Shown: in pieces, positions 10,161 to 20,554 of the stretch
Layout of the letters: each line of letters opens with the position of its first letter
Position numbering within the stretch: the stretch's first letter is position 1
DNA from: Hormiphora californensis
Lineage: Eukaryota > Ctenophora > Tentaculata > Cydippida > Pleurobrachiidae
Reading direction: 5' to 3'
NCBI GenBank assembly: GCA_020137815.1
Contig: CM035354.1
Span: 7,435,987 to 7,499,986, forward strand
Length of the DNA stretch: 64,000 bases
The notes under the pieces: model-generated
What the model was told of the DNA's origin: nothing
Database searches by the model: none
Seen by the model: only the letters and a program-made list of their open reading frames with translations
Translations under genes and position numbers: made by a program

Positions 10161-11198
10161 CTAGGGCATCCCTTTTTTCGGCAACACACATTTCTCAACA
10201 ACAGATATCCAATCAAATCCACCAGGACTGCCAGTGGGGAGGGTATCCGACAAGAATTTAACATCCTCCCAATGCGTCCATTCGTATCTTGGCAGTGTAT
10301 CATACACCTCATGCCAGCAATTCTTGTTAAATTGGTGGTAGGAACACCGGAGATGCTTGCTCAGCTCCTCCTCATACATAAATGACCGTTTTTCTGAACA
10401 CATCACACACCAAACTTCCACTTTCTGTCCCTTAGGGTGTCGGTTATCAAACAACTTCTTCCTTTTGTAGTTCTTACCCCACCAGTGACCACTGATGACC
10501 CTGTGAAGGTAGCTCTGGGCATGGGATCCTAGTGTGACTGCCAAGTTGAACTCCAACCTACAACACCGACAGTATAAAACAGGGTTGTCCATAACTTTGT
10601 AGGAAATCAAGGGCAGGACTCGAGAGTGGTGATCAGTTCTCAGCAGGAACTTGATCTTGTAATCTAAGAGGACCATCTTGGAGCGTTTTGTCGATGGTTC
10701 CACTTCTCCTTCATCACGATACGAAATGCCTCTTTTCTCAAATATATCCCTGACGTATGTCTCAAGGGGGGTTCTCACAACACGGGGTGGAGGAGGAGGT
10801 GGGAGAATCTCGGTCGGCGAGGGTACCATGATATCACTAGTAGATCCTGAAGATGCCAGCACTCCAATGTTCTTTGCAAGTGTGTTTGTAAGTTGACTCT
10901 CGATAATAGAGGACACAACATCTCCTTTGTTCTGGCTGGTCAGTTCGGTGATCATACTTTTCACCTCAGGGGAGTTCAGGGTGTCTGCGAGGACAGATTT
11001 CAGTAGTTGAGATATCCCCGCTCCTCCAACTCCCCCGGCCCCTGAACTGTACTTGTTGACCAGATGGGAGATACTATCTCTGCTCTCCCTTGTTCGGTAT
11101 CGCTCATCATCGCTGCTGCTGCTGCTGCTCCTGGACCGGCGACGTCGACGAGAGGAGTCCGAGTCGGTCGTTCGGTGTCTCTTGCTATCTCTAGACAT
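10161..11198 (-). CDS. RS-type protein with paired U1-type zinc fingers (array gene 5)
   Basis: 345 aa, intact. The first 40 residues are a short Arg/Ser stretch (SRRRRRSRSSSSSSDDERY), typical of splicing-factor RS domains. A middle helix (ISQLLKSVLADTLNSPEVK) and a Pro patch precede two fingers: YCRCCRLEF..HAQSYLH (CX2CX12HX5H) and WCVMCSEKR..HLRCSYH (CX2CX14HX5H), followed by YEWTHWEDV. Clear paralogue of the gene at 8674-10041. An acceptor (gtgtattttcag) lies one base before the ATG. RS domain plus U1-type fingers suggests a splicing-speckle protein; this is inferred from composition only. Confidence 0.78.
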   Translation of the reverse strand: MSRDSKRHRTTDSDSSRRRRRSRSSSSSSDDERYRTRESRDSISHLVNKYSSGAGGVGGAGISQLLKSVLADTLNSPEVKSMITELTSQNKGDVVSSIIESQLTNTLAKNIGVLASSGSTSDIMVPSPTEILPPPPPPRVVRTPLETYVRDIFEKRGISYRDEGEVEPSTKRSKMVLLDYKIKFLLRTDHHSRVLPLISYKVMDNPVLYCRCCRLEFNLAVTLGSHAQSYLHRVISGHWWGKNYKRKKLFDNRHPKGQKVEVWCVMCSEKRSFMYEEELSKHLRCSYHQFNKNCWHEVYDTLPRYEWTHWEDVKFLSDTLPTGSPGGFDWISVVEKCVLPKKGMP

Positions 11199-11377
11199 AC
11201 TGAAAATACACGAGTTGTTAGTGAGGGACTAGCAAATTGTGGACACGAAACGAAGAATACACAGGTACTAAACAACGTCCAAACTTTTAAAACAAACTTC
11301 AAAACATATGGTTTGCAATGAAAGAAGTAAATACAGCCCAATACTCTCTTGCTGATAATATCAGATATAATAATAGG

Positions 11378-12972
11378 TTATCTATTCATTCTCAAAGATT
11401 TTAACAAACTTGCGGGTGACGGTTTCTCAACAACAACAGAATCCTCTTTCTCCCCCGGGGCAAGAATTCGCTTTCGGCCAGTTTTAGTTTTCATGGGTGA
11501 ACTTGTTGTCAGCTTTGTGGAAGATCCACTGGGTGTGACTTCAAGTGGTTCGTCTAAAGGTCTCAACTGTACCACACCATCCTTCTTTACCTGCATAAGA
11601 TTCACCCTGGTCACTGGTGGTCTACTGGCAGGCGGGGGCGTATCACCATTATCGACTGGACGTGGTCCAAGACGAGATTTGATGCCGAGTGGTGGGGCCA
11701 ATGGAGCAGGTGAAGTTTTCGAATTGTCATCTTTAGGAGCCCCGAGCCGGCTGCGGACTGGTGGTGGTACATAGGCCTGTTGATCTGGGACAGTTCTATT
11801 TGTGACTGATGGAGGCTCAGGCTGGGAAACTGTAGGAGCTGTTGCATAAGTTCCGTGAGTTGGCGGATGACCAAACGGTGGTGGATGTTGCGGTGGAACA
11901 AGTTTATGGCCGGGTATCGAATGTAAAACACGAGGTGGCTCAGGCATGGCGGGATGCTCAGTAGGATGCGGGGGAGGTGGGTATGCCATATGAGGTGGAG
12001 GGGGATATCCATTCATCGGGGGTGGGTAACCATTTATCGGAGGTGGATAACCATTCATAGGTGGGGGATACATCGCCATCGGAGGAGGGTGAGTCATATG
12101 GGGGTAGGGCGCGTGAGGAGGGTGGGACACGTGAGGATGAGGTGGATAGGCTGGAGGGATGGGGTGGGCGTAGGGAGGTGGGGTAGAGAAACCAGCAGGA
12201 AACCCTGAAGGTGGAGGTGGAAAGGAGGGAGGGAAGGGTAGGTTGGAGGGAGGCAATGGGAAGTTAGCAGGGAAGTTAGTTGATGAGGTGGGTGTTTGTC
12301 GAATGTCTGAAAACTTTGGAATCACTTCACGATGTTTACTCGAAGGTTCACTGACACTTCCACGGTACACTTTCGGAGCAACATCAACATCAAGCAAGTT
12401 TTTGATCTCCTTTGGAGTTTTGTTCGATAAAATATTGGTGACCAGACTGGAAATGGAAACCTTGAACTTTGATTCAATGCCTCGTTTCACCAATTCCAGT
12501 TGTCGTTTCTGGCCATCAGTTAGAGATTGCATAGGGTCTCCATCCAAGTCCTCTTCCTCTTCCCCTGGACTGTAGAGAGAGGAGGTTCGGGTTCTTTTAC
12601 GGGGCTCGGGTAGACCGACTGTAACTCCTTTGCCTGTATAGTCCTGTCCCTGCTGTTCGATCTACTGTACCGACTCCGGATCCGCCTGTCACGGGATCGA
12701 GATCTAGAACTGGATCTCCCCCGAGAACGGGATCTACCACGGGAATAGGATCTACCACGGGAACGGGATCTACCACGGGACCTTGATCTGCCACGGGATC
12801 TTGATCTACTGCGGGATCGTGACCTACTATACCGGGAGTGGTACCTCGACTCCTCTGCGACAATGTCATTGTTCACGGTTCGTTTTGTTCCGAGTCTGCT
12901 TTCCAGAAGTTTCCTCAGATCCTTGGGAGCGGGGGAAGACTCCCGATCACGGCTGTAGAGACCTCCGAACAT
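11378..12972 (-). CDS. RS- and Pro/His-rich protein, one frameshift (array gene 6)
   Basis: About 530 codons in two overlapping frames. The upstream frame (12972, MFGGLYSRDRESSPAPKD) encodes a long SRSRSRGRSRSRG domain (DNA 12600-12840). Near 12570 it shifts by one base into the downstream frame, giving the acidic link SPGEEEEDLDGDPMQSL and the rest of the protein. Then come a helical segment (GQKRQLELVKRGIESKFKVS), a Pro/His/Tyr-rich stretch with 'MNGYPPP' repeats, and a basic end, SPASLLKSLRMNR. No zinc finger. An acceptor-like ttgcag lies 32 nt before the ATG. No orthologue recognised; strand and RS composition put it with its neighbours. Confidence 0.65.
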
Positions 12973-13361
12973 TGTAATTTGGAAGACCAGACATTAGCAA
13001 GCTGCAAGACCCTGTAAAAAAGGTAAAGTTAGGATTTTTGGGATTTATTTAAGGAGGAAGAGAGTACAGAAACACAGATTAAATAAAAATAATCCCAATT
13101 TATATTAATGATTAGTTTAGATTAGTGTATTGATTTGTATTTTGCTCCAAAAAGCCTTGGTTAAGCGTTATTTATTAAAATCGTATCACAGATAACAGTA
13201 CGATTTACGAAAATAAATATAAAAATAACTCTTATTCTTAAAATGAAATAATAATCATTGTTGCATTGATTTCGTCCCATCATTACAAATTAATACAGAT
13301 ACTCCAATAACAATACAAACTGTCATAAGGATTAATCGATACACAGTTTACTAGTATAACT
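12973..13361. other. intergenic, AT-rich
   Basis: About 390 bp, very AT-rich (13080-13260 especially). It holds the upstream acceptor region of array gene 6; nothing else recognised. Confidence 0.5.
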
Positions 13362-14168
13362 TCACCAATGGTGACCGTGGAAGTTAGGAGGAGGACCGAG
13401 ACCAAATTGGTTGGAAGGTACACAAGGTGGTTCAAATTGATTTGGTTGGTAGACATTTGGCTGGTAGCGTGGATTTTGATACACCGGTTGAGTGTGACCG
13501 AATGTAGGGGCATGATGATGAGGAGGTACAGGATAGGGAAGGGGAGCAGCCAGAGGCATTGCTGGGTATCCATTACAATTCACAGATACAGATGGCATTT
13601 TCGGGTATCCACAACAATTTACAACTGGCATTTCAGGATACCCACAACAATTCACTGGAATTTCCGGGTGTGGAACGGGTGGATGGGCTGGGAGAAAGAT
13701 TGAGGGAGTGTCCTGGACGGGTGGTGGAGCAGAGAGCAATGGTGGAATTGAAAGGAAGGATATTATCGGAGGAGGGGGGACGACGGGATCAAAATATTCA
13801 GTTGTTCTAAACATCTCACTACTTCCTGATTGCATTGTAGTCTCACTTAGTGCTGGAGTCTCGCTTGGTAATGAATGCGATCTAGAATGATTCAGGAAAA
13901 GGCCTCCTCGAGACCCAGGTCTGCTTTCATTACTCGTAAATTTCCGGCGTTTTTTATTTCTTTTAGGAGAAGGACTGTAGTACCCTGGTTCGTCCGGACT
14001 GCTGGGAAACAGCTCCTCATTGTCAGATAAGGAGTCAGTGATGGTTGGAGGTGTTGGGGATCTGGGTGACAAACTAAATCGAGAGTGGTATAGGTCCGGG
14101 GTTGGTGATCTCCATTGTGGCGGTGGGTCGCTATCTGTCATATCCAGTTCTCCTAACGAACATACCAC
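13362..14168 (-). CDS. DLYHSRFS-cassette protein with Pro-rich tail (array gene 7)
   Basis: 268 aa, intact. The N terminus has a diverged copy of the cassette found in four other array genes (RSPTPDLYHSRFSLSPRSPTPP), then a basic SPSPKRNKKRRK patch that could be a nuclear signal. The rest is Pro/Tyr/Asn-rich with three imperfect repeats of 'VNCCGYPEMP'. It has no LTxxQ module and no finger, so it is either a shortened member or one that lost its C-terminal domain. The segment ggtgtggtATG after a ccttctag acceptor is shared with the gene at 17742, which supports this start and recent common origin of the 5' ends. Confidence 0.68.
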   Translation of the reverse strand: MVCSLGELDMTDSDPPPQWRSPTPDLYHSRFSLSPRSPTPPTITDSLSDNEELFPSSPDEPGYYSPSPKRNKKRRKFTSNESRPGSRGGLFLNHSRSHSLPSETPALSETTMQSGSSEMFRTTEYFDPVVPPPPIISFLSIPPLLSAPPPVQDTPSIFLPAHPPVPHPEIPVNCCGYPEMPVVNCCGYPKMPSVSVNCNGYPAMPLAAPLPYPVPPHHHAPTFGHTQPVYQNPRYQPNVYQPNQFEPPCVPSNQFGLGPPPNFHGHHW

Positions 14169-14713
14169 ACCCCCTAGAAGGAGAGAGGTGGAGAGAGTTA
14201 TATTAGTCTATTTATGGAAAACAGTAAATGAAGACACGGTCATAGAAACGAGTAGCAAACGATTAAGATATAAAACCCAGGTAGATAAACAAACATCAAT
14301 GAAAACTGATAGAAAAAAGATGGTTAAATAATTTAAAAAAAATCAAAGGCAGCTACAGTCGAACCCCGATTTACCAGAACCTCCCATTTACCGGGAGGAT
14401 AAACTTCCCCCGATATATGAATTTAACAGTATTTGACCCCAATATACCGGCATCCCGATTTACCGAGCATCCCGGTATTCGGTAACTCGGGGATCGACTG
14501 TATTCAAAAAATCATATTCGATGTCCATGCACATTATTGGAACATAATTTATTTGAATCAAGATTCAAGAAACAACACAAGACATATTATATATTATTAT
14601 GTATATAATGCAGTATGATAAATATTGAGTTAAATACAAAAAATACTAACAAGAGTGCGTGAGTCAAAGTGTGCGTGAGTAAAGGACAAAGGTAAAAAGA
14701 ATTGTTAATTATT
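14169..14713. other. intergenic with a short inverted-repeat transposon
   Basis: 545 bp. It holds the acceptor region of array gene 7 and the element at 14356-14500; the rest is AT-rich without ORFs. Confidence 0.5.
14356..14500. mobile_element. pogo/Tigger-like MITE with TA duplication
   Basis: The ends are inverted repeats, CAGTCGAACCCCGATTTACC on the left and GGTAACTCGGGGATCGACTG on the right, flanked by TA on both sides. Length 145 bp, no ORF. TA target duplication and the CAGTCGA terminus are typical of Tc1/mariner-superfamily pogo/Tigger elements; assignment beyond that is inference. Confidence 0.8.
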
Positions 14714-16860
14714 TCACAGTTTCTTATTAATTTCTCGAAAACTACTAATCAGTTCATGTAAATAAATTCTTTGATTATGCTCCGCCACTGCACGGGTACT
14801 AAAAAAGTATCGGTTTTTCCGCATCCACTGCTCTTTTAGCTTGTGAAATGAATATTTCTGCCTCTGTGTGAGCCCTGACAGATCATAGCATGGATTAAAA
14901 AGAGACGGATACCTTTTCTCATGTTTAGGATTCTGGTTACGAAGACTACTGAGATGATTTGTAAGACGTTCATGCCGAAATCTGACCAAACTTGGAATTC
15001 CAAGACTGGGAACAACTTTTAGTTGCATTTGAAGACGTTTGAAAGATTCCAGTTGATTCTTTGTAAGTCCCGAGGTATCATAATAGGGCTCAGCCGATAC
15101 AGTAAAACTTGTTGGGGTGGAAGTTGTTGCTGTTTCCGACGGTGTGGTAGTAGATGGATCAGGCGTTTTAGGGGTAAATGTAGAACTAGCCGAAGGAGTA
15201 GTACAAACAGCTTTAGTTTTAAATGGAACATTGGCGGCAGTAGAAGGAACAGAAGTAATTGTAGAAGGTACAGAAGTAATTGTAGAAGGTACAGAAGTAA
15301 TTGGTGAAGGAGCAGATTTAGTAGCTGTTTGGTCTGATGAAGGTCGGGATTCCATGGGATGAGACGGCCTCATTTGAGCCGATGTTGGTACCGCCGGGGG
15401 GAGAGGACGTCTTATGGATGGTGGTGGAAGATACGCCTGTGGAAAGGGATCGTGCCTGGGTCTTGTAGGATTGAAGGTAACAGGCCTACTGCCAAAGTAT
15501 GATTGTTGGAGAGCCTGTTTTTCAAACGTCATGAGACATAGTAAGCGAGTAGCTGGGACTTGAGATGAAAAGCGAGCGTTTGCAAATGGACCAGCTGCTG
15601 CCAAATGAGGATACCGCATGACTTGGTTAACAAAGGGGCCAGGAACATATGGAACCATGTTTACTGGATGGGTGATATGTCGCATTATTGAAGCATGCGG
15701 CGTTCGAAGCATTGAATGTGGCGGTAGTGACTGGATAGAGTTCACTGGATAGTTGCCCATCATTGAAGGACCTGGCGCAGTCAGTCGTATGCTAGCTGTT
15801 GGAACTGCCTGTGCTGCAATTGTCTGGCTGCCTGCTAATGGAACCTGGTGCCCTGGTGCAGGAGCATTATCCAGATGAACAGAAGGTGCTGTCGTCTGCC
15901 ATGTGGGCAGAACGGTTGCATGACCAACCGGAACCATTGAAGGTGGCCGAATAGAGTGGATTGCCTGGTTGATATGCTCAACCATTGGAGGTGCCGGCAA
16001 TGGAACCATTGAGGTTGGTGTGGACGGGACAAAGCGGGTTTGCAGGTTGCCCGCCATTGGAGGACTTATCAGCTGTTCAACACAAGGCTTTTGAACAGCT
16101 CTAACTGCTAACGCCTGACAAACGGCCGGTAAAACCCGATCTTGTTGTGAGGCTCCATTGGGCTGCTCCTGGACTCCTTTTGACACATTGCCCTGCTGAG
16201 CATGGTATGTCGGTTGTGCTGCAGGAGATTTCAGTTCTGAGTTTGTAGGTTGTGCTGGCATAATACTGGCAGGAGATTTCAGTACTGAGTTTGTAGGTTG
16301 GCCTGTCATAATGCTCACAGAAGATTTCAGTACTGAGTTTGTAGGTTGGCCTTCCGTAAGGCTAGGAGAAGATTTCAGAACAGATGTTGGCAGCTGTTCT
16401 GTCTTGAGGTTCACGGGAATTCTTTGAACGCTGTGAGATTTCTTGGCAGAGATTTTTGGTTGTTCTGTTATAAGGCTCACGGGAGTTTTCTGTACAGGGC
16501 TAGTCGGTTCGGGCTTCACTTTGGAGTTTTCCAGTTCCATTTGGGCTGCAAGTGCCAATAATGTTGTCTTCTGTTCCTCAGTCATGATATCACGATTATT
16601 TGCTCCCCTGTTGTTTCTCTCTATTTCAGCTTCAACAAATCGCAGTTTGTCTTGTTGGGCCACAGTTAAAGAACTGAACCCTTGGAATTCCAACTCGATA
16701 AAAGATGGTTTAGTGTTTTTCATAGGTTCCATTCCTTTAGATGAAACAAAATGTTTCGCCTTGATCCGCTCCCAGAAGTCGCTCGGCGAACTTGATCGTC
16801 TCCATCGAGACCTTGATCGACTCCGTCGAGACTTTTGGTGTAGTATCGGACGGAGGGCGC
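14714..16860 (-). CDS. LTxxQ-repeat protein, C-terminal part (array gene 8)
   Basis: Open frame of 672 codons from a methionine at 16732, extended to about 16860 by similarity: SPSDFWERIKAKHF and a short RS stretch upstream match the gene at 18251-20554. Three copies of a helical module with an LTxxQ core are seen: 'FSSLTVAQQDKLRFVEAEIE', 'DTSGLTKNQLESFKRLQ' and 'DLSGLTQRQKYSFHKLKEQW'. Between them is a long Pro/Thr/Ser-rich linker with 'SVLKSSPSLTEGQPT'-type repeats. The N-terminal half of this gene is probably the ORF at 17140-17742; about 280 bp of non-matching sequence separates them, acting either as an intron or as a disrupting insertion. Function unknown. Confidence 0.65.
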
Positions 16861-17139
16861 GAGATTTGGCAATCTCTGCTGCGCTGCAGTGCCGAGCACT
16901 GCAGCGCCGAGCGCTCCGTTCTGCTATTCCATCCTTTTTCCCAGGATCGCGGTTTTAGATTCGGTCTTAGATTCAGTGAGTTTAGCAACAGTTCGAAAAA
17001 GGCAATCTAAAAAGAGTTACGTGTCCATTTATTTCTACATTTCATTCGGCCACGGAACCAAAGTCTTTTTATTCAGCAAAGGAGACGGCGAGGGAAAGAA
17101 CCATTGGTATTCCCTCTTCGTCTCAGTTTCGGCTTTACT

Positions 17140-17742
17140 CTACTTTGAACGACGACGCCAAGACCTCGGCCTCGAACGACGTCGTCGAGTCCTCGAACGA
17201 CGTCGCCAAGACCTGGAACGTCGTCGTCGAGACCTGGAACGTCGTCTTGAGTATCGTCTAGGCGACCTCGACCGGCGATTTGGAGACCTGGATCTCCCTT
17301 GACTACTCCTCGTTCGAGACCTGCTTGGAGATGGAGTAGATGTTTCTTCTGCTGAAGATCCTGATGTGAGTTTAGATCTTGAGGAACTGGGCGAAGACCC
17401 GGAGAAAGGGTTGTTCTTGGAGCTGGGCTGGATAGGGGAGGGAGATGGTGTACAAGTAGGAGAGACTGGAGTGCTGGGTTTTGAAAATTTTGGAAGAGAT
17501 GGGGATTTGGCCGCTGTTTTAGTTGAAACAGTATCACCAAATTTCCTACCAGCTGGACTGGGTGATCTGCTGCCTAGTGATAGGGAGGGAGAGGATGGTG
17601 GTGATGGAGTTAAAGTTCGGATTGAGTCTGACTCTGGTGACATGCTGAACCGAGAATGGTAGAGGTCTGGAGCTGGACGGGCAGCAATGGCAGAAATTCG
17701 TTCTGACAATGATCTATCATCTTTATTTCTCCTAACTATCAT
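17140..17742 (-). CDS. DLYHSRFS cassette plus RS domain, N-terminal part of array gene 8
   Basis: 200 codons. It begins MIVRRNKDD and then carries the cassette SERISAIAARPAPDLYHSRF with SP-rich extension, a Ser/Pro linker, and an RS domain (SRSPNRRSRSPRRYSRRRSR). It ends at a stop after WRRRSK. The gene at 18251-20554 has the same order but runs on into the LTxxQ part, so this ORF and 14714-16860 are probably exons or halves of one gene. The 16870-16930 gap contains a GC-rich imperfect palindrome absent from the paralogue. An acceptor (cttttcatttag) lies 8 nt before the ATG. Confidence 0.65.
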   Translation of the reverse strand: MIVRRNKDDRSLSERISAIAARPAPDLYHSRFSMSPESDSIRTLTPSPPSSPSLSLGSRSPSPAGRKFGDTVSTKTAAKSPSLPKFSKPSTPVSPTCTPSPSPIQPSSKNNPFSGSSPSSSRSKLTSGSSAEETSTPSPSRSRTRSSQGRSRSPNRRSRSPRRYSRRRSRSRRRRSRSWRRRSRTRRRRSRPRSWRRRSK

Positions 17743-18250
17743 ACCACACCCTAAATGAAAAGAGGTGGAGGGAGTTAGTATATAACATTATATTTAATAT
17801 ATTTTTGCGTTAGGTATACCGCCCTGAAGATCGCCAGTGTCAGGTAAAGTTTCACTTATCTGACCCTGTCGCGTCTGTGGCGGTATACAAAACGTAATAT
17901 TATTATTAATATTGGACACAGTAAATGGAGACACGGTAATAGTAATTAATTGCAAACATTAATACGTATATGTATAATAGATAAATATAAATTACTGCAA
18001 TACCTCAGATAAAAAGCTGGATTACAATTTAAATAAATCGATAAAAGATATATGGCTATTGTTAAAAAAAATCATACTTGATGTTCATTGTTCATGCACA
18101 TTGATTTGATTGAATTGTTTTGAATTGATTTGAATCAAGAATAAAAAGTTGACTAAATATAAAATATATTGAGTACACCGTACAAAAATATAATATAAAA
18201 TTCTAGTTGTAAAAATACTGAAAAGAGTCCCTTGAAACGGAAGAAAAAAA
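17743..18250. other. intergenic, AT-rich, with tiny inverted-repeat element
   Basis: 508 bp. 17814-17887 is bounded by inverted GTATACCGCC / GGCGGTATAC and looks like a very short MITE or hairpin. The remainder is AT-rich 3'-flank sequence. Confidence 0.5.
17814..17887. repeat. 74-bp inverted-repeat element
   Basis: Terminal GTATACCGCC and its inverse, with a partly self-complementary interior (tgtcaggtaaag / tatctgaccctg). No coding capacity. Probably a truncated MITE. Confidence 0.55.
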
Positions 18251-20554
18251 CTAAGGCCAAAGGAATGAATGCTTCACAGATTTCTTATTCATTTCTAAGT
18301 TTTTTCGAAAACCACTAATCAGTGTTTGTAAAAATAATTTTTGATTATCCACCGCAATTTTAGGGCTACTATAAAAGTGTCGGTTTTTCTCCATCCACTG
18401 CCTTTTTAGCTTGTAAAATGAAACTACCTGCCTCTCGGTGAGTCCTGACAGATCGTAGGATGGTTCAAGAAGAACCATTTGCATTTTCTCACTTTTACTA
18501 TTCTGGTTGCGAAAATCACTGAGCCGATTCATAATCCTATTATGGCCAAATTTGGGTAACGTATCACCATATTCAAGTGTTAGTCGCGTTTGAAGACGTT
18601 TGAAAGATTCTAATTGATTCTTTGTAAGCCCCGAGGTATCATAATGGGGCTCAGCCGATACAGTAGAACTTGTTGAGCTGGAAGTTGTTGCTGTTGTGAT
18701 AGTAGGCGGATCAGGCGTTTTAGGGGTAAATGTAGAACAAGCAGAAGGAGTAGTAGAAACAGTTTTAGTTTTAAATGGAACAGCTGCAGAAGGAGGGGTA
18801 GCAGTAGAAGGAGTAACAGTGGCAGCATTACAAGGAATAGTGGTAGTAGTAAAAGGAATAGTGGTAGTAGTAGAAAGAACAGTGGTAGTAGTAGAAGGAG
18901 TAGTGACCTCAGTATGATTTTGGACAGTAGAACTTGAAGGTTGTCCTGTCATAAGGTTCAATGGAGTTCTCTGAACACTTGGAGACTTCTTGACAGTGGT
19001 AGTAGGTTGTCCTGTCATAAGGTTCAATGGAGTTTTCTGAACACTTGGAGACTTCTTGACAGTGGTAGTAGGTTGTCTCGTCATAAGATTTACGGGATTT
19101 CTCTGAACGATGGGAGACTTCTTGACAGTGGTAGTAGGATTTCCTGTCATAAGATTCGTGGGAGTTCTCTGAACAGTTTTCTGTACATGACTAGTCGGTT
19201 TAGGTTTCACTTTGGAATCTTCAAGTTTCATCTCTGCCGCAAGAGCCAATAATGTTTTCTTCTGATCTTGAGTGATAATATCACGATTATTTGCTCCCCT
19301 ATTTTTTTTCTCCATTCTAGCTTCAACAAATCGCAATTTTTCTTGCTGAGCCCCATCTAAAGAACAAAAATCTTGGAATGACAACTCAATGAAAGATCGT
19401 TTAGTGCTTCTCGCAGGTTCCTTTCCTTTCGATGAAATAAAATGTTTCGCCTTGATCCGCTCCCAAAAGTCATCTGTCGAGCTTGTATGTCTCCGTCGAG
19501 ACCTTGAACGGCTTCGTCGAGACCTCGAACGACTCCGACGATTCCTTGAACTACTCCGTCGAGATCTCGAACGTCGTCGTCGAGACCTCGAACGACTGCG
19601 ACGATTCCTTGAACGACGTCTTGAGTATCGTGATCGTCTAGGCGACCTCGACCGGCGATCTGGAGACCTCGAACGGCGTCTTGAAGTGAGTCTAGGAGAC
19701 CTCGAACATCGTCTTGAGTATCGCCTAGGCGACCTCGACCGGCGATTTGGAGACCTGGATCTCCCTTGGCTACTCCTTGTCCGAGACCTGGGCGGAGATG
19801 GAGTAGATGTTTCTCCTGGTGAAGACGAAGATCCTGATGTGCGTTTAGATCTCGAGGATCTGGGCGAAGACCCGGAGGGATGGTTGTTCTTGGAGCTGGG
19901 CTGGATAGGGGAGGGAGATGGTGTACGGGTAGGGGAGACTGGAGTCCCGGGTTTTGAAACTTTTGGTAGAGGTGGGGATTGCTCTTCGACCTCTGTTTTA
20001 GTTGAAGGTTCCCTCGATCGTGGAGAGGTTGCTCTGATAGGAGAACACTTCCGTGACACTTTCAAAGTTCGAACCCTAGATCTAGAAGAAATTGGTTTGG
20101 GTGGCGTCCTGGGTCGAACTGGAGCTTGGGGAGCCCTAATCGGAGAACGCTTTTTTGATGCGTTTCGAATTGAAACAGTGTCAGCCAAATCCTCTGGTTG
20201 GGGCAATGGCCGAGCCTCAACATTGACAGAATAAGCCATCATGTTCATTGGCTCTCGCACCTTCTCAACAACTCCCAAATCATGAGATGGACCCGTCACT
20301 CTAGCCCTTTTAGCCTTTCGGGTGGGGGAGGAAGGTCTGCTGTTACGAAACTTCCTACCAGCCGGGCTGGGTGATCTGCTACCTAGCGATAGGGAGGGAG
20401 AGGATGGTGGTGAAGGAGTCAAAGTTCTGATTGAGTCTGATTCTGGGGACATACTGAACCGAGAATGGTAAAGATCGGGAGCTGGACGGGCAGCGATGGC
20501 TTTGATGCGTTCAGACAAACTGTTAACCACGTTTGTTTTTTCATTTTCAGGCAT
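18251..20554 (-). CDS. DLYHSRFS-RS-LTxxQ protein, full-length member (array gene 9)
   Basis: 767 aa, intact, and the best reference for this family. Order: start MPENEKTNVV; cassette SERIKAIAARPAPDLYHSRF with SP-rich extension (residues ~14-70); Ser/Pro linker; long RS domain (residues ~240-350, SRSPRRSRYSRRRSRNRRSR); SFIELSFQDFCSLDGAQQEKL; repeated 'SPSVQKTPLNLMTGQPTTT' units; a Thr-rich run; and two LTxxQ modules (HYDTSGLTKNQLESFKRLQ and SYDLSGLTERQVVSFYKLK) before a basic end. RS and SP motifs predict phosphorylation and nuclear-speckle location; no function is known. An acceptor (cagctttag) touches the ATG. Confidence 0.75.
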   Translation of the reverse strand: MPENEKTNVVNSLSERIKAIAARPAPDLYHSRFSMSPESDSIRTLTPSPPSSPSLSLGSRSPSPAGRKFRNSRPSSPTRKAKRARVTGPSHDLGVVEKVREPMNMMAYSVNVEARPLPQPEDLADTVSIRNASKKRSPIRAPQAPVRPRTPPKPISSRSRVRTLKVSRKCSPIRATSPRSREPSTKTEVEEQSPPLPKVSKPGTPVSPTRTPSPSPIQPSSKNNHPSGSSPRSSRSKRTSGSSSSPGETSTPSPPRSRTRSSQGRSRSPNRRSRSPRRYSRRCSRSPRLTSRRRSRSPDRRSRSPRRSRYSRRRSRNRRSRSRSRRRRSRSRRSSSRNRRSRSRSRRSRSRSRRRHTSSTDDFWERIKAKHFISSKGKEPARSTKRSFIELSFQDFCSLDGAQQEKLRFVEARMEKKNRGANNRDIITQDQKKTLLALAAEMKLEDSKVKPKPTSHVQKTVQRTPTNLMTGNPTTTVKKSPIVQRNPVNLMTRQPTTTVKKSPSVQKTPLNLMTGQPTTTVKKSPSVQRTPLNLMTGQPSSSTVQNHTEVTTPSTTTTVLSTTTTIPFTTTTIPCNAATVTPSTATPPSAAVPFKTKTVSTTPSACSTFTPKTPDPPTITTATTSSSTSSTVSAEPHYDTSGLTKNQLESFKRLQTRLTLEYGDTLPKFGHNRIMNRLSDFRNQNSKSEKMQMVLLEPSYDLSGLTERQVVSFYKLKRQWMEKNRHFYSSPKIAVDNQKLFLQTLISGFRKNLEMNKKSVKHSFLWP

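Noticed and set aside
19389-20234. 281-aa plus-strand ORF rich in RRDLERLRR
   Set aside because: Antisense reading of the RS domain of array gene 9.
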